A stretch of 64,000 nucleotides of DNA, taken from the NCBI GenBank assembly GCA_963169105.1, contig OY720636.1:74946123-75010122 (forward strand), given 5' to 3'. A program made the position numbers and the translations under genes. The DNA comes from Ceriagrion tenellum. Its lineage: Eukaryota; Arthropoda; Insecta; Odonata; Coenagrionidae. Of this stretch, positions 26,060 through 37,375 are shown piece after piece (the stretch's first letter is position 1; each line of letters opens with the position of its first letter). The notes below the pieces were generated by a model that searched no databases, was not told the origin of the DNA, and was given only the letters and a program-made list of their open reading frames with translations.

Positions 26060-26866
26060 TAACTACCTCTATGGTATTGACATATATCGACGCTCGGAAT
26101 GACAGTACCAGAGCAGAGAGGACTGAAGCGATAGAAATACAATGTGCAAGGTAGACTATTGTGGACACATACCGAGTCACTCTCCCTCAATTTAAATCCT
26201 AGTAGATCTAATGTCATGACTATTCCCTTAAAAATCCCCAATAAATAACAAATTCACCATCAACTCCACCACCTTGACCAGAGTTTCATCATTAAAAGAT
26301 CTCGGAGTAACAGTGGACCGGAAACTTCTCTATTCCGACCATCTACCCTCTGATGCTGTCTTGTCCTCACTCTCCGTTAATAAACTAGATAATATCATCC
26401 TTCAAACTGATCCTAAAATTATCCATAGCACACTGAACTCAACCATTGACTGCCTCGACTTTGTTTCCTTGATACATTTCAGATTACCCATCCGACAAAC
26501 CAGGACTCACTCATTGCTACATATCTCTACTCCCAGATTATCACCAAGGCCGTGGATAGTATTTTCCTTGGCCTTGATTATCACTTACTAAGCGCTCCCT
26601 CACTTTTCGCCTCTATTCTCCTGTATATTCCCTTCCTGAGAACATCGACCCTTTCACCTTATCTTTCAGCATCTTCGCTAACCTAGCCATATGTGTATTC
26701 CCAAGAAAGTAATTGTTACTATCTCCCCACGTTGGATTATTATTTTTTACCTTCTTATTATTATGTTTTTACATTTGTGTCCTTTTATGTTTGTTATACG
26801 TTCACAATAAAATGGCTTCATGCTGTATGTGACATTTTCCTCAAATAAAATAAATAAATAAACACA
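26060..26866 (+). pseudogene. non-LTR retrotransposon remnant (ORF2 C-terminal part and tail)
   Basis: Translated fragments give the RT thumb pattern: LSLNLNPSRSNVMTIP, then NKFTINSTTLTRVSSLKDLG followed by VTVDRKLLYSDHL (the usual xKDLGVxxDxxLxFxxH block). After an internal deletion comes an ORF2 end, PIRQTRTHSLLHISTPR. The longest frame is 26274-26591. A polyadenylation-like AATAAA and an AAATAAATAAATAAA tail end the copy at about 26866. Frameshifts and deletions show it is dead. CR1/Jockey-like by wording; clade not certain. Confidence 0.8.
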
Positions 26867-28412
26867 AGTAATCACAAAACTACCCCCTCCATACAGAATC
26901 GCACGTAATAGTACTTCCGACAAGGAATGGTTTTTTTGGAGCATGTCGATAGTTACTCGTCGATAAACGTACGCTTAGCATAATTTCGCATCCATATTTA
27001 ATATTTTTAAGCACGAACCATTCCGCCTCGTGAAGTCGGCATGGTTAGAGTTGGATGTTTGATCACTCCGACTTAAAATTCATAGCTATCTTGGTTCGAT
27101 TGATTAACACGAGGGTTGGGAAAACGTAAGGTTCTGCCGAATCGGTCAGGAAATGGCGCGGGGAAAGCGGCAAAGATAGCGTTAATCAATCTTGCCTTCC
27201 CGCTACGCTCAGGTCTTTGCAACGCCCTTATTTCAAACCTCGTTTCCTCGCTCTGCAAATGAGCTTTTATTCGCGGTCGACTTTTTACGAGGCCTATAAC
27301 TCATTTCCTCCATCGTTCCCCGCTCGCATATTTTGGGCCGTAATCAAGGTGAAGTGAGCCACACATGTCACGACGAAACAAGAGGCATTAATTCGTTCCG
27401 GACCCTAATTATTCAACTTCACTGCCGACGGATCACTCGCAAAAATGGATCGATTTAGGGTCCTGCCAAAAATCTCAGCGTTAACTGTAAGCAAGGGCGT
27501 ATATAGGTGTGTACTTATGCTAAGCTAAAGCTGTGAAACCATTTGTCTATACACATCTGCACAAATCAGATCGTCTCCTAGAAGATGATGCTAACCAAAT
27601 GATCCTACACGGCGCAGTTTTCAGCACCAATTTTACCACTCAATTTCGTGGAAATTTCAAACTGGTCTATTTTTGCTGTGTGTCTCGCAAGAAAAAAGCT
27701 AATTAAACTTAAAAGAAATAGATCCAAGTGAGGACATTGGCATCTAAAAAGGCAACAATTTTCTGGTAGAAAGCAATGAACTCCGTCAGAAATTCACATG
27801 AACCAAGATCTGCCATAGTTTGCACATTAAAAAACCGATCAAGAAGCCTAAAATTGACTCTGTGATCGGTATCCATTGACGTAATATCGTAAACATGGAA
27901 TAAAACACACATAAGGGGTTGCTATGTACGTATTGGGAGAGAGAGATTGTTGTGTGGTTTTTCTGATGACTGTACGAGAGACTGAATGAGAATTGAGAAG
28001 AATAAAATAAGTGCAAAGTGTTATGAAATAATTTAATTCAATCGCTTCGACACGATACCATGTACGAAAACATAGGCAAACTGGGCAAGATTAAGGACAA
28101 TCATGGCAATTTTTGAGCTGGGGCGTCCGTAAGTCACGATTTGTTGATGATCGTAACAGATACCTACAGATACCTCTGGACCTCAAACCTGCTACGGCAA
28201 CTCCAAACTAGACGCAGTTCACAGTGCTTCGGTCCGAACGTGGCGTCTTAGCTGAATAGATCTGATTTTGCAGACGTGTGCACCAACAAGTCGTAGCGTG
28301 CGGACCAGGCTAAATATTCGCAGTTTGTACACATTGACAGTACACCTTTAGTGTAGTGAGTGTTGGTAGAATTCCTCTCCATGGCATGTATTTGCAGGTT
28401 TTTGTACTTCCA
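26867..28412. other. intergenic, nothing definable
   Basis: Ordinary intergenic sequence with a slightly CpG-richer patch at about 27100-27350. No exon, RNA gene or mobile element was recognised. Confidence 0.5.
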
Positions 28413-28664
28413 TTAACACTTTGAGTGCGGTATGACGTGAAATCACGTCATGGTTGTATTTACGCCGGTGCTGATGACGTGATATCACGTCATGGGTACA
28501 GTGAGTGTTCCTGGGTACAGTGAGTGTTCCACAAGGAACTTTCACTTGGCCTCATAGTGAAAGCTGGAACACTCAAAGTACCCATAACGTGACGTCACGT
28601 CATCAGCACCAGCGTAAAGTCAACCACGACGTGATATCACGTCATGCCGCACTCAAAGGGTTAA
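28413..28664. mobile_element. piggyBac-like foldback MITE flanked by TTAA
   Basis: TTAA occurs at 28413-28416 and 28661-28664. Inside are inverted arms beginning C(A/C)CTTTGAGTGCGG, the layout of piggyBac-superfamily ends (CCC-like terminus at a TTAA target). The two arms are each about 99 bp (28413-28511 and 28566-28664, target sites included) and match at roughly 88% by eye. Each arm carries two short palindromes of the form TGACGTGATATCACGTCA; one variant is GTGACGTCAC, a perfect TGACGTCA site. The left arm ends in a tandem duplication of GGGTACAGTGAGTGTTCC. No transposase is present. The superfamily assignment is inferred from TTAA and the terminal bases. Confidence 0.85.
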
Positions 28665-30689
28665 CAGTCGTGAAGATAGCACAAATTCAAAAGTTCGCAC
28701 ACTTGACTACTAAATATTAATGTCGTGAGGCAACTTGGAGTCCGTATCACGACATCTAGAGTGTGCTAAATTACTTTTAATGATGTGATGTGAAAAAATA
28801 TTGACTTATTCAGGTTTCCACGATTTTCAATTATTCCATTCATATTATTTCGTAATCCATCGTGTTTCGTTGCATTTTTTCACAAAATTTCGCCTCCTTT
28901 CCTGGAGGTGCCGTCAGGTAAGGAATTTCCCTTGCAATTTTGGCCACAAATAATATAGTAGTAGGTTACGGCGTATTGTCTACGGCTGTTGCATTTCGAA
29001 TTTCTAAGGGTCTTGATTGGGTAGAGTAATTACTCCCTTCTGCGTTGTCGTGAGGGTATAACCGTCCTCCCGGTCGACGTTTTCGGGCTCTTCATTATCT
29101 CCACGGCTTCCCTCATGGTTCTCAGAAAATAACGCTTCTCTTTTGCCAGAATTTAAACGTTTTCGAATTTAACTTTGTTCCACGGTCCAGACAAGGCATG
29201 TTTTGAAAACAATAGAAAAAATAAAATGCAAAATATTAACTCTTTCTGTCCAGCTGAAAGCTTCTCGGCTCAGTCTGGCTGAACCTCTTCGGAGAATCAG
29301 ATGCTTCGAGCAAAAATGGGAGAGAAATAGTGACATACGGCTCCAGGCATTTTACTTTAGCTTCTACTTATTGAAATAATTCAACTGGCACAAATCGATG
29401 ACATTAAACTTGGCTATCTTGATGTAAACGGGATTGGACTAACCATACATTTTGATACCAAAAGCAGCGTTAATTGACCAAGATTCTCTCTTTCCCTTAA
29501 GAAGGCGTTCATATTTTTAAAAAGTGGAAATCAACATTTTAAGCTTTAAGTTTAATCTGAAGTGACCACCGCGACGATCGACATCCGAAAGGCTAGGATA
29601 ACAGTTTACGATATCTCTCAGAGACAATATGCCATTCGTCCTTGCGAAATTTTCCCATTTTTTTGTTAAGTAACACATTTATTCCGGCTTCACTTGATGC
29701 ATGGTACTTGGTTCTATCCACTGAATTTCCTTAATGTGCGGACTTAGCGAATGACCGTCAAGTGGATAAGTTTTTACATTGCTGTATCAGCTACTTTCCT
29801 GATATCATGGAACATCAAGTTTCACATGAGGCAATATTCATTCCCCAATGCTATTCAAAGATTTCCAAGCTGTTCAAGATTTTCCACAAGGGCAGTTTAT
29901 TAATGATATAGTGAAATTTATCCTCCTCCTACCCGTAAAAGTGTACTCATGAGCGACAATTACAATTATTTTATAATCCACCCATACAAACACTTCCATA
30001 TCATCAATTGAAGGATTCTAAATCTTAGAACGAATTTGACAAGGCACAATTCGTAGATTTCTCATCTTTGGACAATGATTTCAGTTATAAAAATTCATAT
30101 TTTATACATTCTTTGCTTCATAATAATTCAAAAAAGCATATTTCCTCTCTCCACTGGAAGGTCTCATTACTTATCCATGCAAAATTCACTCCTCTTCGGA
30201 TTTTGGATGACATCTGCGAAACCTTCCATGAACACTAGAGGTTCACAACATTTACAATTTCAACTCAGATAAGAATACACTAATAAAAATCTCATTTTAC
30301 GAAAATATCGGGAGTAGATAAGTGTAACCAAATCATTCGCAGGCAGGCTTGCACCCGGGCGCAGAGCATAGAAATGCGAATTTTTTGAAGCATCAGTAGC
30401 GGTAGAGACGAATACCATAGCCCCTTTTTATATTCTTTGCATTAAAGGCAAGAAAAACTTATTTCTAAACGCTCTATAAAATCTTATTGTAAGTGTTCCG
30501 TACTTCAACTGAGGAAAAATTCTACCTTCCTACAATTAAATCTGAGAATATCAAAGCAAAATATCTGTGAACATCAAGCACCCCTCTTTGTAAAAATAAG
30601 GGGTATTCCTTTCCTGTGCAAAGACAGAAGTAAATAATATTTTAGATAACTGCTTGAAATTTTCTTGCAAAAAAGGATTATCGGACTAT

Positions 30690-30790
30690 TTATATTTTTA
30701 TTTATTTTTTAAACTTACATTTATATTCCGTCAGGCCATATGGCCTATCGACGGGACATGCATAACAATTACCTAGAACACATATAAATT
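30690..30790 (-). mobile_element. possible 3' tail of a non-LTR element
   Basis: Read on the minus strand, a sequence with the 14-bp palindrome AGGCCATATGGCCT and CTGACGGAATATAAATG runs into AAAAAATAAATAAAAA. This resembles the 3' UTR and tail of a 5'-truncated non-LTR copy. There is no coding remnant to confirm it. Confidence 0.35.
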
Positions 30791-31149
30791 ATATCAGGTT
30801 ATGAATATGCAGCTCGTTGCGCATTAATCTGACAAGACAAAAGTAAAACGTCACCGAAATTCAGTGTTTCAGCGCGTATTTATCTCGCACGTATCACAAT
30901 GTGACCCAAAGTGATCCATTGATTGTATGACGTAGTTAGGCAACGCTACGAGTAAGCCAAATAAATATGCACTGTGGCAAAGTAAAACTGTACCAATTTT
31001 AACCGAAGCCAACTTCAGAAATGAGGTACAAGAGATCCCTGGTGATACCATTGGTTCTTTTACCACGTCACAACCACTGAGGCAATGTGCTGATAAATGC
31101 ATCGCTCCTCCATCACTTCAATCGCCGGTGAATTCACCCTCTAATCATT

Positions 31150-31345
31150 TGGATCATTACCAATAGGCAGTCCGCCTGTTTCGACACACATCTCCTCGGC
31201 GACACGTTAACAAAAGACGACCCTGGTAGGACGTCCAGAGGGCAAGCACCGATGCGACGGGAAAGAAGCATTCAGGTCGACGACAGCTCTCGCAACGCGC
31301 GCCGCGAATATGTGCGCCCTTCACCCATACTTCACTCCACCCCAT
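31150..31345. promoter_or_regulatory. CpG-rich patch upstream of oaf, possible regulatory element
   Basis: About 200 bases are rich in CpG (CAACGCGCGCCGCGAAT) in an AT-rich setting, about 9.7 kb upstream of the oaf start codon. The minus-strand frame over it (67 codons) has no family signature. Function is a guess from composition and position only. Confidence 0.25.
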
Positions 31346-32904
31346 CTGTTGCGGCGCCATGAAAGTTATGGCGTCACTTGCCTTCTATTTATTGGCCATA
31401 TCCATGCTAATTCCCGTCACCACGCCCACTGACGTCACGTGAAATGAAATTTTAAAAATTCACCTCAGAGGAAGAAATGTATTGCCAATGCGATGGAAAG
31501 AATGGAAATTTTTCCACAATCGCATTAAATTCTTCCTTGAAAAAATGTAAACTGATGAGTTTCGGTTCGCTTAGTGTAACGAAATTTACTTAAAGCACAA
31601 ACTATATCATCTAAATGTTTTTTATCATTAAACATGATAACACTCATACGTATGATTGCCAGAAAATGAACAGTAAAGAACATTCAATTGTATGATTAGG
31701 GATTAGCTGACGGACGTTTCCCAGATCCATTATACTTTACAAGTAAACTCACTGCTTGGGGTAGGTAAATTTCCAGCAGGCAAAGTCCTAAAACATACCT
31801 TAATTGGTCGAGTCTTTGATGAGGGACCGGACGAATTCTTTATTCTCTACTTTCGTTGATGAAATAACCTTCGCAGATTATTTATTTTTATCAGAATTCC
31901 GAGCAGGGATTTTTCAACAGAAATGGACCGCACTGCAATGCAGCGGAAATGTTCCATCTTATACTAATGCAGCTCTAACGAGAATGAGTCAAGCCAAAGG
32001 AGACGGAGGAGAAAATACGTCTCAATCAGGAAAAATAGACTATTTCAAAATTACTTCTACGTTTGTTCTAATGTAGTTTTTTTTCAATTGAATAATTTAA
32101 ACTGTTCTGCCTTTAGTCAATTAGCATTGGATAACAAGGCGTATTTTCTCCCTCCATTATCTCGTGAACGAAATTGATAAATTAATAAATGATTGTAAAT
32201 ATACCGTTTCATAATTTTCCCATTTTCCAAAATGTTTATTTAAAGATTAGGCCTTTTTCTTTGCTAAAACATTCCAATATATTCTCTTTGCCATTAAAAA
32301 TTTAAAAATAAATCAGAAAATAGCTTCCCCACCTTCGAACTAATGCATTTCGTATTTAATGGATGATCCCCCGCCGCCGCTTAAATTATGAGATGAATCT
32401 GATCGAATCCAAATTGAAAACGCAAACAGATTGATTGATGGATCCCAATGAATTATTTAATCACCAGCTCAGATAATGAATGATGCTCTTGGACACGTGA
32501 AATTCATCCCGTTCTAATCAATTCAAGGTTGAAGAGAATCCGATTGGTATCTATTTTCCTCACTGCTCCCATACGAATCGGTCGCGAATGTAACGATGAT
32601 AACTTGGCATTAGAGGAGAGGGAATTTCACCTCGAATTATTACACAACTTCTATCATATTGACCTAATTGGAGAGGATTTTACGTATTTAAAACATGAGT
32701 TAACTATACAGATAAATTTGTGAATACGTATGTTTACCGAAAATTTTCTCTAAGAATGCCCCAAAAACTCCATCTCCATCAGAAGGTAATATTTCATAAG
32801 TTTGGGAGTACATAGGGGTTCATGGAATCATGCTGGAATAGGTCTTACATGGAGGAAATGGAAGTCTGTAAGCGGCCAAAATAGTTAACGTGATTCTCAA
32901 TGGT

Positions 32905-33110
32905 TCGGGTTGGCATGGTGGCTGGAGTACTGGCTTTCCATCTTGAAAACCCAGGATCGAGCCCTGAAAGTAGCCGAGATTTCACCAGAATCCCAATGCC
33001 CAGAGGGGTGCTGTTTCCAGAGCGTAAAGCTGTGGACCCCTTGACGCTTGAATAGAGAATAGGCGAGTGTTTACACCAGGTATCTCTCCACCCTGTCTCC
33101 AATCTTCGAA
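32905..33110 (+). mobile_element. tRNA-derived SINE copy
   Basis: The 5' part is tRNA-like. An A-box-like GGCATGGTGGCTGG lies at about 32912-32925 and a B-box GGATCGAGCCC at 32953-32963. It shares the pattern GGTTGG..TGGTGGCTGGAGTACT with the copy at 49903. A non-tRNA body follows. The 3' end is not sharply defined. Confidence 0.65.
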
Positions 33111-33929
33111 TAATGCTTCTCTCACCAACCTGTCTAACAATTCCTAATAATACACAAAACCTGAGTCGTCGGTCACTTCTACAAAAAACTAACCTTATTA
33201 TGCGTTAAGGTCAAATAACCCAATAACGTAACACTTCGCTAAATATTTTTCAGGTGAGTTACGCGTCTGTAATTGACGGTTTCTAATTTTCGGAATTCCC
33301 ATTTATGGTAGTTTGAGTAAGATAGGTCCCTAATCATAATATAATATAAAATTCGAATTATGCGTTTCAATTTCAGCGGCCATAAGAGGCATAAATTGGA
33401 TGTTACATTATGAATGGTGCAATTATATACTTTTATGTGACTGAATTTCTAAGTTATTCAATAAAAATATCAATATGAGTATATAAATTGACTCATTTTC
33501 TTCACGCGATACGTTTAAAACTCCTTCGCAAAGGAAGGTTTTTTGCGATTCTGAAAAATAACTACTGCGGTCAGATATGATTTATTTTGTAAAATAGTTG
33601 AGAGAATGTACAAACTACACACGGCTAATTTTGGATGAGGTCTAGGGTTTAAAAATTCCTCATTTTTTGAAGGTCTGTCTGGAGTGAATACACGAACAAT
33701 TCCCCAAGTAAAAAGGCAGGTGTATTTCGTCAAAAATCTCAGAAAGTAGTTCGGTATGGGGCTAATACTTTGGTACCTTTGGAAGGGTGAGGTATTTTTA
33801 TTTAAAATTAGACCAAATTCATTGATTTCTAGGTGAAATGATATTCCGGTAAAACTACCATAAAATCCTAAAACAATAGTCGGAAAATGGTTTTCTGCAC
33901 AACGTTTTTTAGAAGTTTTATATAAACTC
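33111..33929. other. intergenic, nothing definable
   Basis: AT-rich sequence with no recognisable exon, repeat boundary or RNA gene. Confidence 0.5.
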
Positions 33930-34165
33930 TGAGTAGAAGGATGGGAAACTTATGGTACACATTCCGTAAATAACCCATAGAGAACAATATTGAAAATATA
34001 TATGAATGGGAAGAATAGCAGAAGGAAACCAAGAGTGGAATGCTTCAGGCAAATTATGAAGGACCTCAAAGTTTATAAGGGATAAAGCAATTGGCAGAGA
34101 GGAGAAAGAGGTGGAGAGGTGCAGAAAACCAATCTTCGGATTAATGACTGCTGATGGTGATGACA
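33930..34165 (+). pseudogene. non-LTR retrotransposon 3'-end remnant
   Basis: Translation in two frames gives the C-terminal ORF2 pattern: GKNSRRKPRVECFRQIMKDL, then LAERRKRWRGAENQSSD. The usual form in such elements is RGRPRxxxxxQIxxDLxxxxY...DRxxWRxAxxQSSD. Only the last 70 or so codons survive, with a frame change. The minus-strand frame over this region is a shadow. Confidence 0.6.
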
Positions 34166-34289
34166 ACAATTCTTCCCTAACCATTCTTCCCTAACCTCCT
34201 AACATGAAGTTCATTCCTCTTCCTCTAATATCCGTCATCAATTTACAAATATTCTCCTTTCCTAAACTCAGGAGCGATAAATACCAATA

Positions 34290-34740
34290 ATTAAGAAATA
34301 CTGAGACAATGAACCTCATTAATATACCTTGGAAGTGTGACCATATGGAAGGAAAGTTTTTAAGAATTTTTAACGATCGGACTCAACTGAGGAACACAGT
34401 ATTTGATTAGCAAAATGACAACAAAAGTAACCAAGCAATAGTATGGAGAACTGAGAAAATGCTCGCAAAAGGTTTTATTGATATCGCAGTATTTTATGCA
34501 TCAGAGACACCGAGATCAGAAAGTAATTGGTAGTTAAAAAGTTTTAAAAGCTGTTCACAGATAAAATTTATAAAATGGTTTAGTAAAAGTAATGACGAAA
34601 AGCTGAAAGAGAGGATGAAAAAGAATATAGTGATAAGTAAGTAAAAAAGGTTTTGAATTGGATTTAATTTGGAAATGAAGAAACTTTCGGGAGAAGAATA
34701 ACATTTTTCCTTTCTAGCTTTCAAGAGCCCAACAAAAGAG
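34290..34740 (+). pseudogene. possible further retroelement debris
   Basis: Fragments such as WRTEKMLAKGFIDIAVFYAS followed by ETPRSES are reminiscent of the RT thumb region (LKxFVxSVALYGSETW), and an ERMKK-like stretch follows. The match is weak and the frame is broken. It may be the 5' part of a second copy next to the remnant at 33.95 kb. Confidence 0.25.
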
Positions 34741-36090
34741 AGACAGAATATAACATTGCCTTTTTTTAATATCCGAGTTAACGAGTGATAAATGTATTAA
34801 AAGGTGTATTGACACGGAAAAGAATGACGCAGTAAACCCACAACATGGCTCAAGAAATGGATAAATACATGCCTTTCAAAAACAATTTCCCATTTCCACT
34901 AATCAACTTCAATTGTACATTGTCTTTCATTATTCTTCTATTACGAGATACTCTGCGATAGTAATGACATTTTTAATCCATAGAATTGAACTTACTACCA
35001 CTTACAAGTGCTTTTAACGCATAAATATTTTTATTGTGAATACTGCATGATGCTAAAAATGATGAACTCGCAATTTTCCAAACATTATATGCCATAAGTT
35101 TCGCGAAGAATCTGCCTTCTAGATTTTACCGTCATGCTCCCAAAAGCAAGAGAATTCCGAGTCCAACTTTTGAAGGAAATATATAGTAACAATATCACAA
35201 AACCACTTACACTATTTTCCCATTTTTCTTTCTTTTCCTTCGCGGAGAAGGGTCAATAATTCGTGGCTCCTCTGTTAAAAGGAGTTCAGCAGAAAAACAA
35301 CACGAAAGACTCACTTTTAGGTCTTCAGTGTGCTCCTTGGCTCGTGAAAAAGAGTGGAAATGAAAAGCTTGAAACTTTAGAAATGCTCTCCTAAAAAGTT
35401 AGTCAAGAAAATGGGTCTCTATTCAAAAAGCCGCGAACGAATCAATGAACATCAAGACTCACGAAATAGAATGAAAGGACACGCATGAAAAAATCTATGG
35501 ACGTCTCGGAGGTCAGGCCGCCATCGTCAGCTGTAAGAGGTCCTTTGTATTTGGTGAGGTTGTGTTTTTAAAACTATTTTTACCTTTGAATATGTATATA
35601 TTTATATATGAAAAGAAATTTAAGCTACACATTTGTACTAGGAAATAGGTATTGCAGCGCTTAAACAGCCATGTCGAGGTCATTTTCAAAAATAATTAAT
35701 CATCAGGAATTTGTCATTTCGAGCATCGAAATGGATTACAGATTTCCGTTCTAAATTAAGAGATGCACTCTCTTAATAAATAATTATTGATACCAATTTT
35801 AAGAAAGAGGACGAGGGACAATAATGTTCAAGTAGATTCCAACATAAGTCTTTATTATTTAAACAATTGACAGAAAAGCGCGTCCTGAAACTGATTAAAA
35901 CGAAACTCGACATTTACAATACCAATTTGTCCATGAATACAGCAAAAAACGTCGACATAAAGGTGAGAAAAAAATCAATGCAAAATTTTGCTGTTTTCGT
36001 TGTATTACCCAAGACGTTTTGGCAAGACAATTAGTATAAGATTTAATTACAATAAAGTGAGGGAATCAGCCCATTTTAAAATATTTTACC
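34741..36090. other. intergenic, nothing definable
   Basis: AT-rich sequence with ordinary CpG content; no exon, repeat or RNA gene recognised. Confidence 0.5.
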
Positions 36091-36099
36091 AAATTATAA

Positions 36100-36570
36100 A
36101 CAAATTACCGCGGGAGTCGTGTAGGTGCAAAGATCCAGCTTCCCATTTCGAGGGGCCGTGTTTGAGTCAAGGGCTGTGAAAGAAACAACACCGAACTCGG
36201 ACGGAAAATATTTATGAGTAGATATCAGCGAAATATTTAGCAAGAAATTCCCGTCCAGTTTCGGCGAAAAGATACTGCGACAGTGACAACGGATGTTGTG
36301 TCCGCTCGACGACGATCTGTGATTTATGTCGCGAAAACAGAAGACTGCGGTGAGGCGGCGCGCGGGTTGATGGATGGTGGCATCGCGTGGTTCGTGCACC
36401 AACCCCGGCGAGGGGACTCTTTTAATCCATTCAATCTCCGATATTTTTTCGCTCGAGGTCACTCTGGAAGTGTCGTGCGCTGGAATATGAGTGCACACTC
36501 ACTCCTTATTCCGCTCGGTGACCATAACCCTCTTCGAGCATACACGTGCGTGTTCCTTGAGGCAAAGATT
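36100..36570. promoter_or_regulatory. GC/CpG-rich island, possible promoter or enhancer
   Basis: This 470-base island is clearly richer in GC and CpG than its surroundings (GAGGCGGCGCGCGGG, GACGACGATC). Open frames on both strands (101 codons plus, 134 codons minus) arise from this composition and match no family I know. A first exon, a 5' UTR or an enhancer are all possible. Nothing in the sequence decides between them. Confidence 0.3.
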
Positions 36571-36989
36571 TTACCTCCAAGAACTTAAGAGACGGCCCAT
36601 TTCAAGGTGGTTGGAGCGATTTTCGTTTATGTACACAAATTTGCGTGAAACTTTTCATTTGTGAACTTATTAATAATAATATGACTAGATAAAAGTTGGT
36701 AAACTTCACGATACCAATTCGGTTTATAGGAAATTAAATACTATTTTAGCACTAATTCGATTCTGCATTATTAAGTTTCCCATTCACGCGAAATAATACG
36801 TTTCATATCATGGTAATGGAATAGCAAAGTGTCATAGCGCGTAAAAACGCAAACTTAGATATGATTTTCCATTAAATTCGAATTCTGACCCGTTGATCAG
36901 AGTAATAGCAATGCTTTAATTAAAACAATAATATGAAAGTATAATGCAAGCATCATATATATAACTACATGTTACAAAAATATGAAAGT

Positions 36990-37375
36990 CAAATATTTGT
37001 GTGTAGCGTAGCACTCTATGGTCCGGAAGCATAGACCATTGGAAAATTTGACCAGAAAATACTAGAAACTTTCGAAACCTGGTGCTGGATGAGGATGCTG
37101 AAAATAAAATGGACGGACAAAATAAGAAATGTTGAAGTGCACAGAAGAGGAGAAGAGAAAAGAAGGAAGATGAATTGGACACACCCTGAGACACGATGAG
37201 TTTAAGAAGAACATAATTTAAGGCAATATAGAGGGAAAAGTCCTCAGAGGAAGACCCAGGAATAAAATCATGGACCAAATAAAGAGGAAAGTATATAGGA
37301 CAAAATACCAGGAGGTAAGGGAAGCATTAGATAGGGAAGGGTGGAGGGCTGCAGTCAGCCAATCTTAGGATTGAA
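36990..37375 (+). pseudogene. non-LTR retrotransposon ORF2 C-terminal remnant
   Basis: On the plus strand the translation reads LYGPEA, then ETFETWCWMRMLKIKWTDKI, RNVEVHRR, and after a damaged stretch RGRPRNKIMDQIKRKVY and ALDREGWRAAVSQS. These are the LYGSETW, LExFExWCWRRMLKIxWTDK and RGRPRxKxxDQIK...DRxxWR patterns of insect non-LTR elements. Stops and frameshifts are present, and everything 5' of the thumb is missing. The minus-strand frame of 120 codons here is a shadow. Confidence 0.85.

Larger units (their letters stand above)
28665..32900. other. intergenic, mostly nothing definable
   Basis: AT-rich sequence without recognisable exons. It includes a possible minus-strand retroelement tail at about 30690-30790 and a CpG-rich patch at about 31150-31345, listed separately. 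Short open frames have no family match. Confidence 0.45.

Noticed and set aside
36094..36588. Frames of 134 (minus) and 101 (plus) codons
   Set aside because: They overlap on opposite strands in a GC-rich island and have no conserved motif; composition alone explains the lack of stops.
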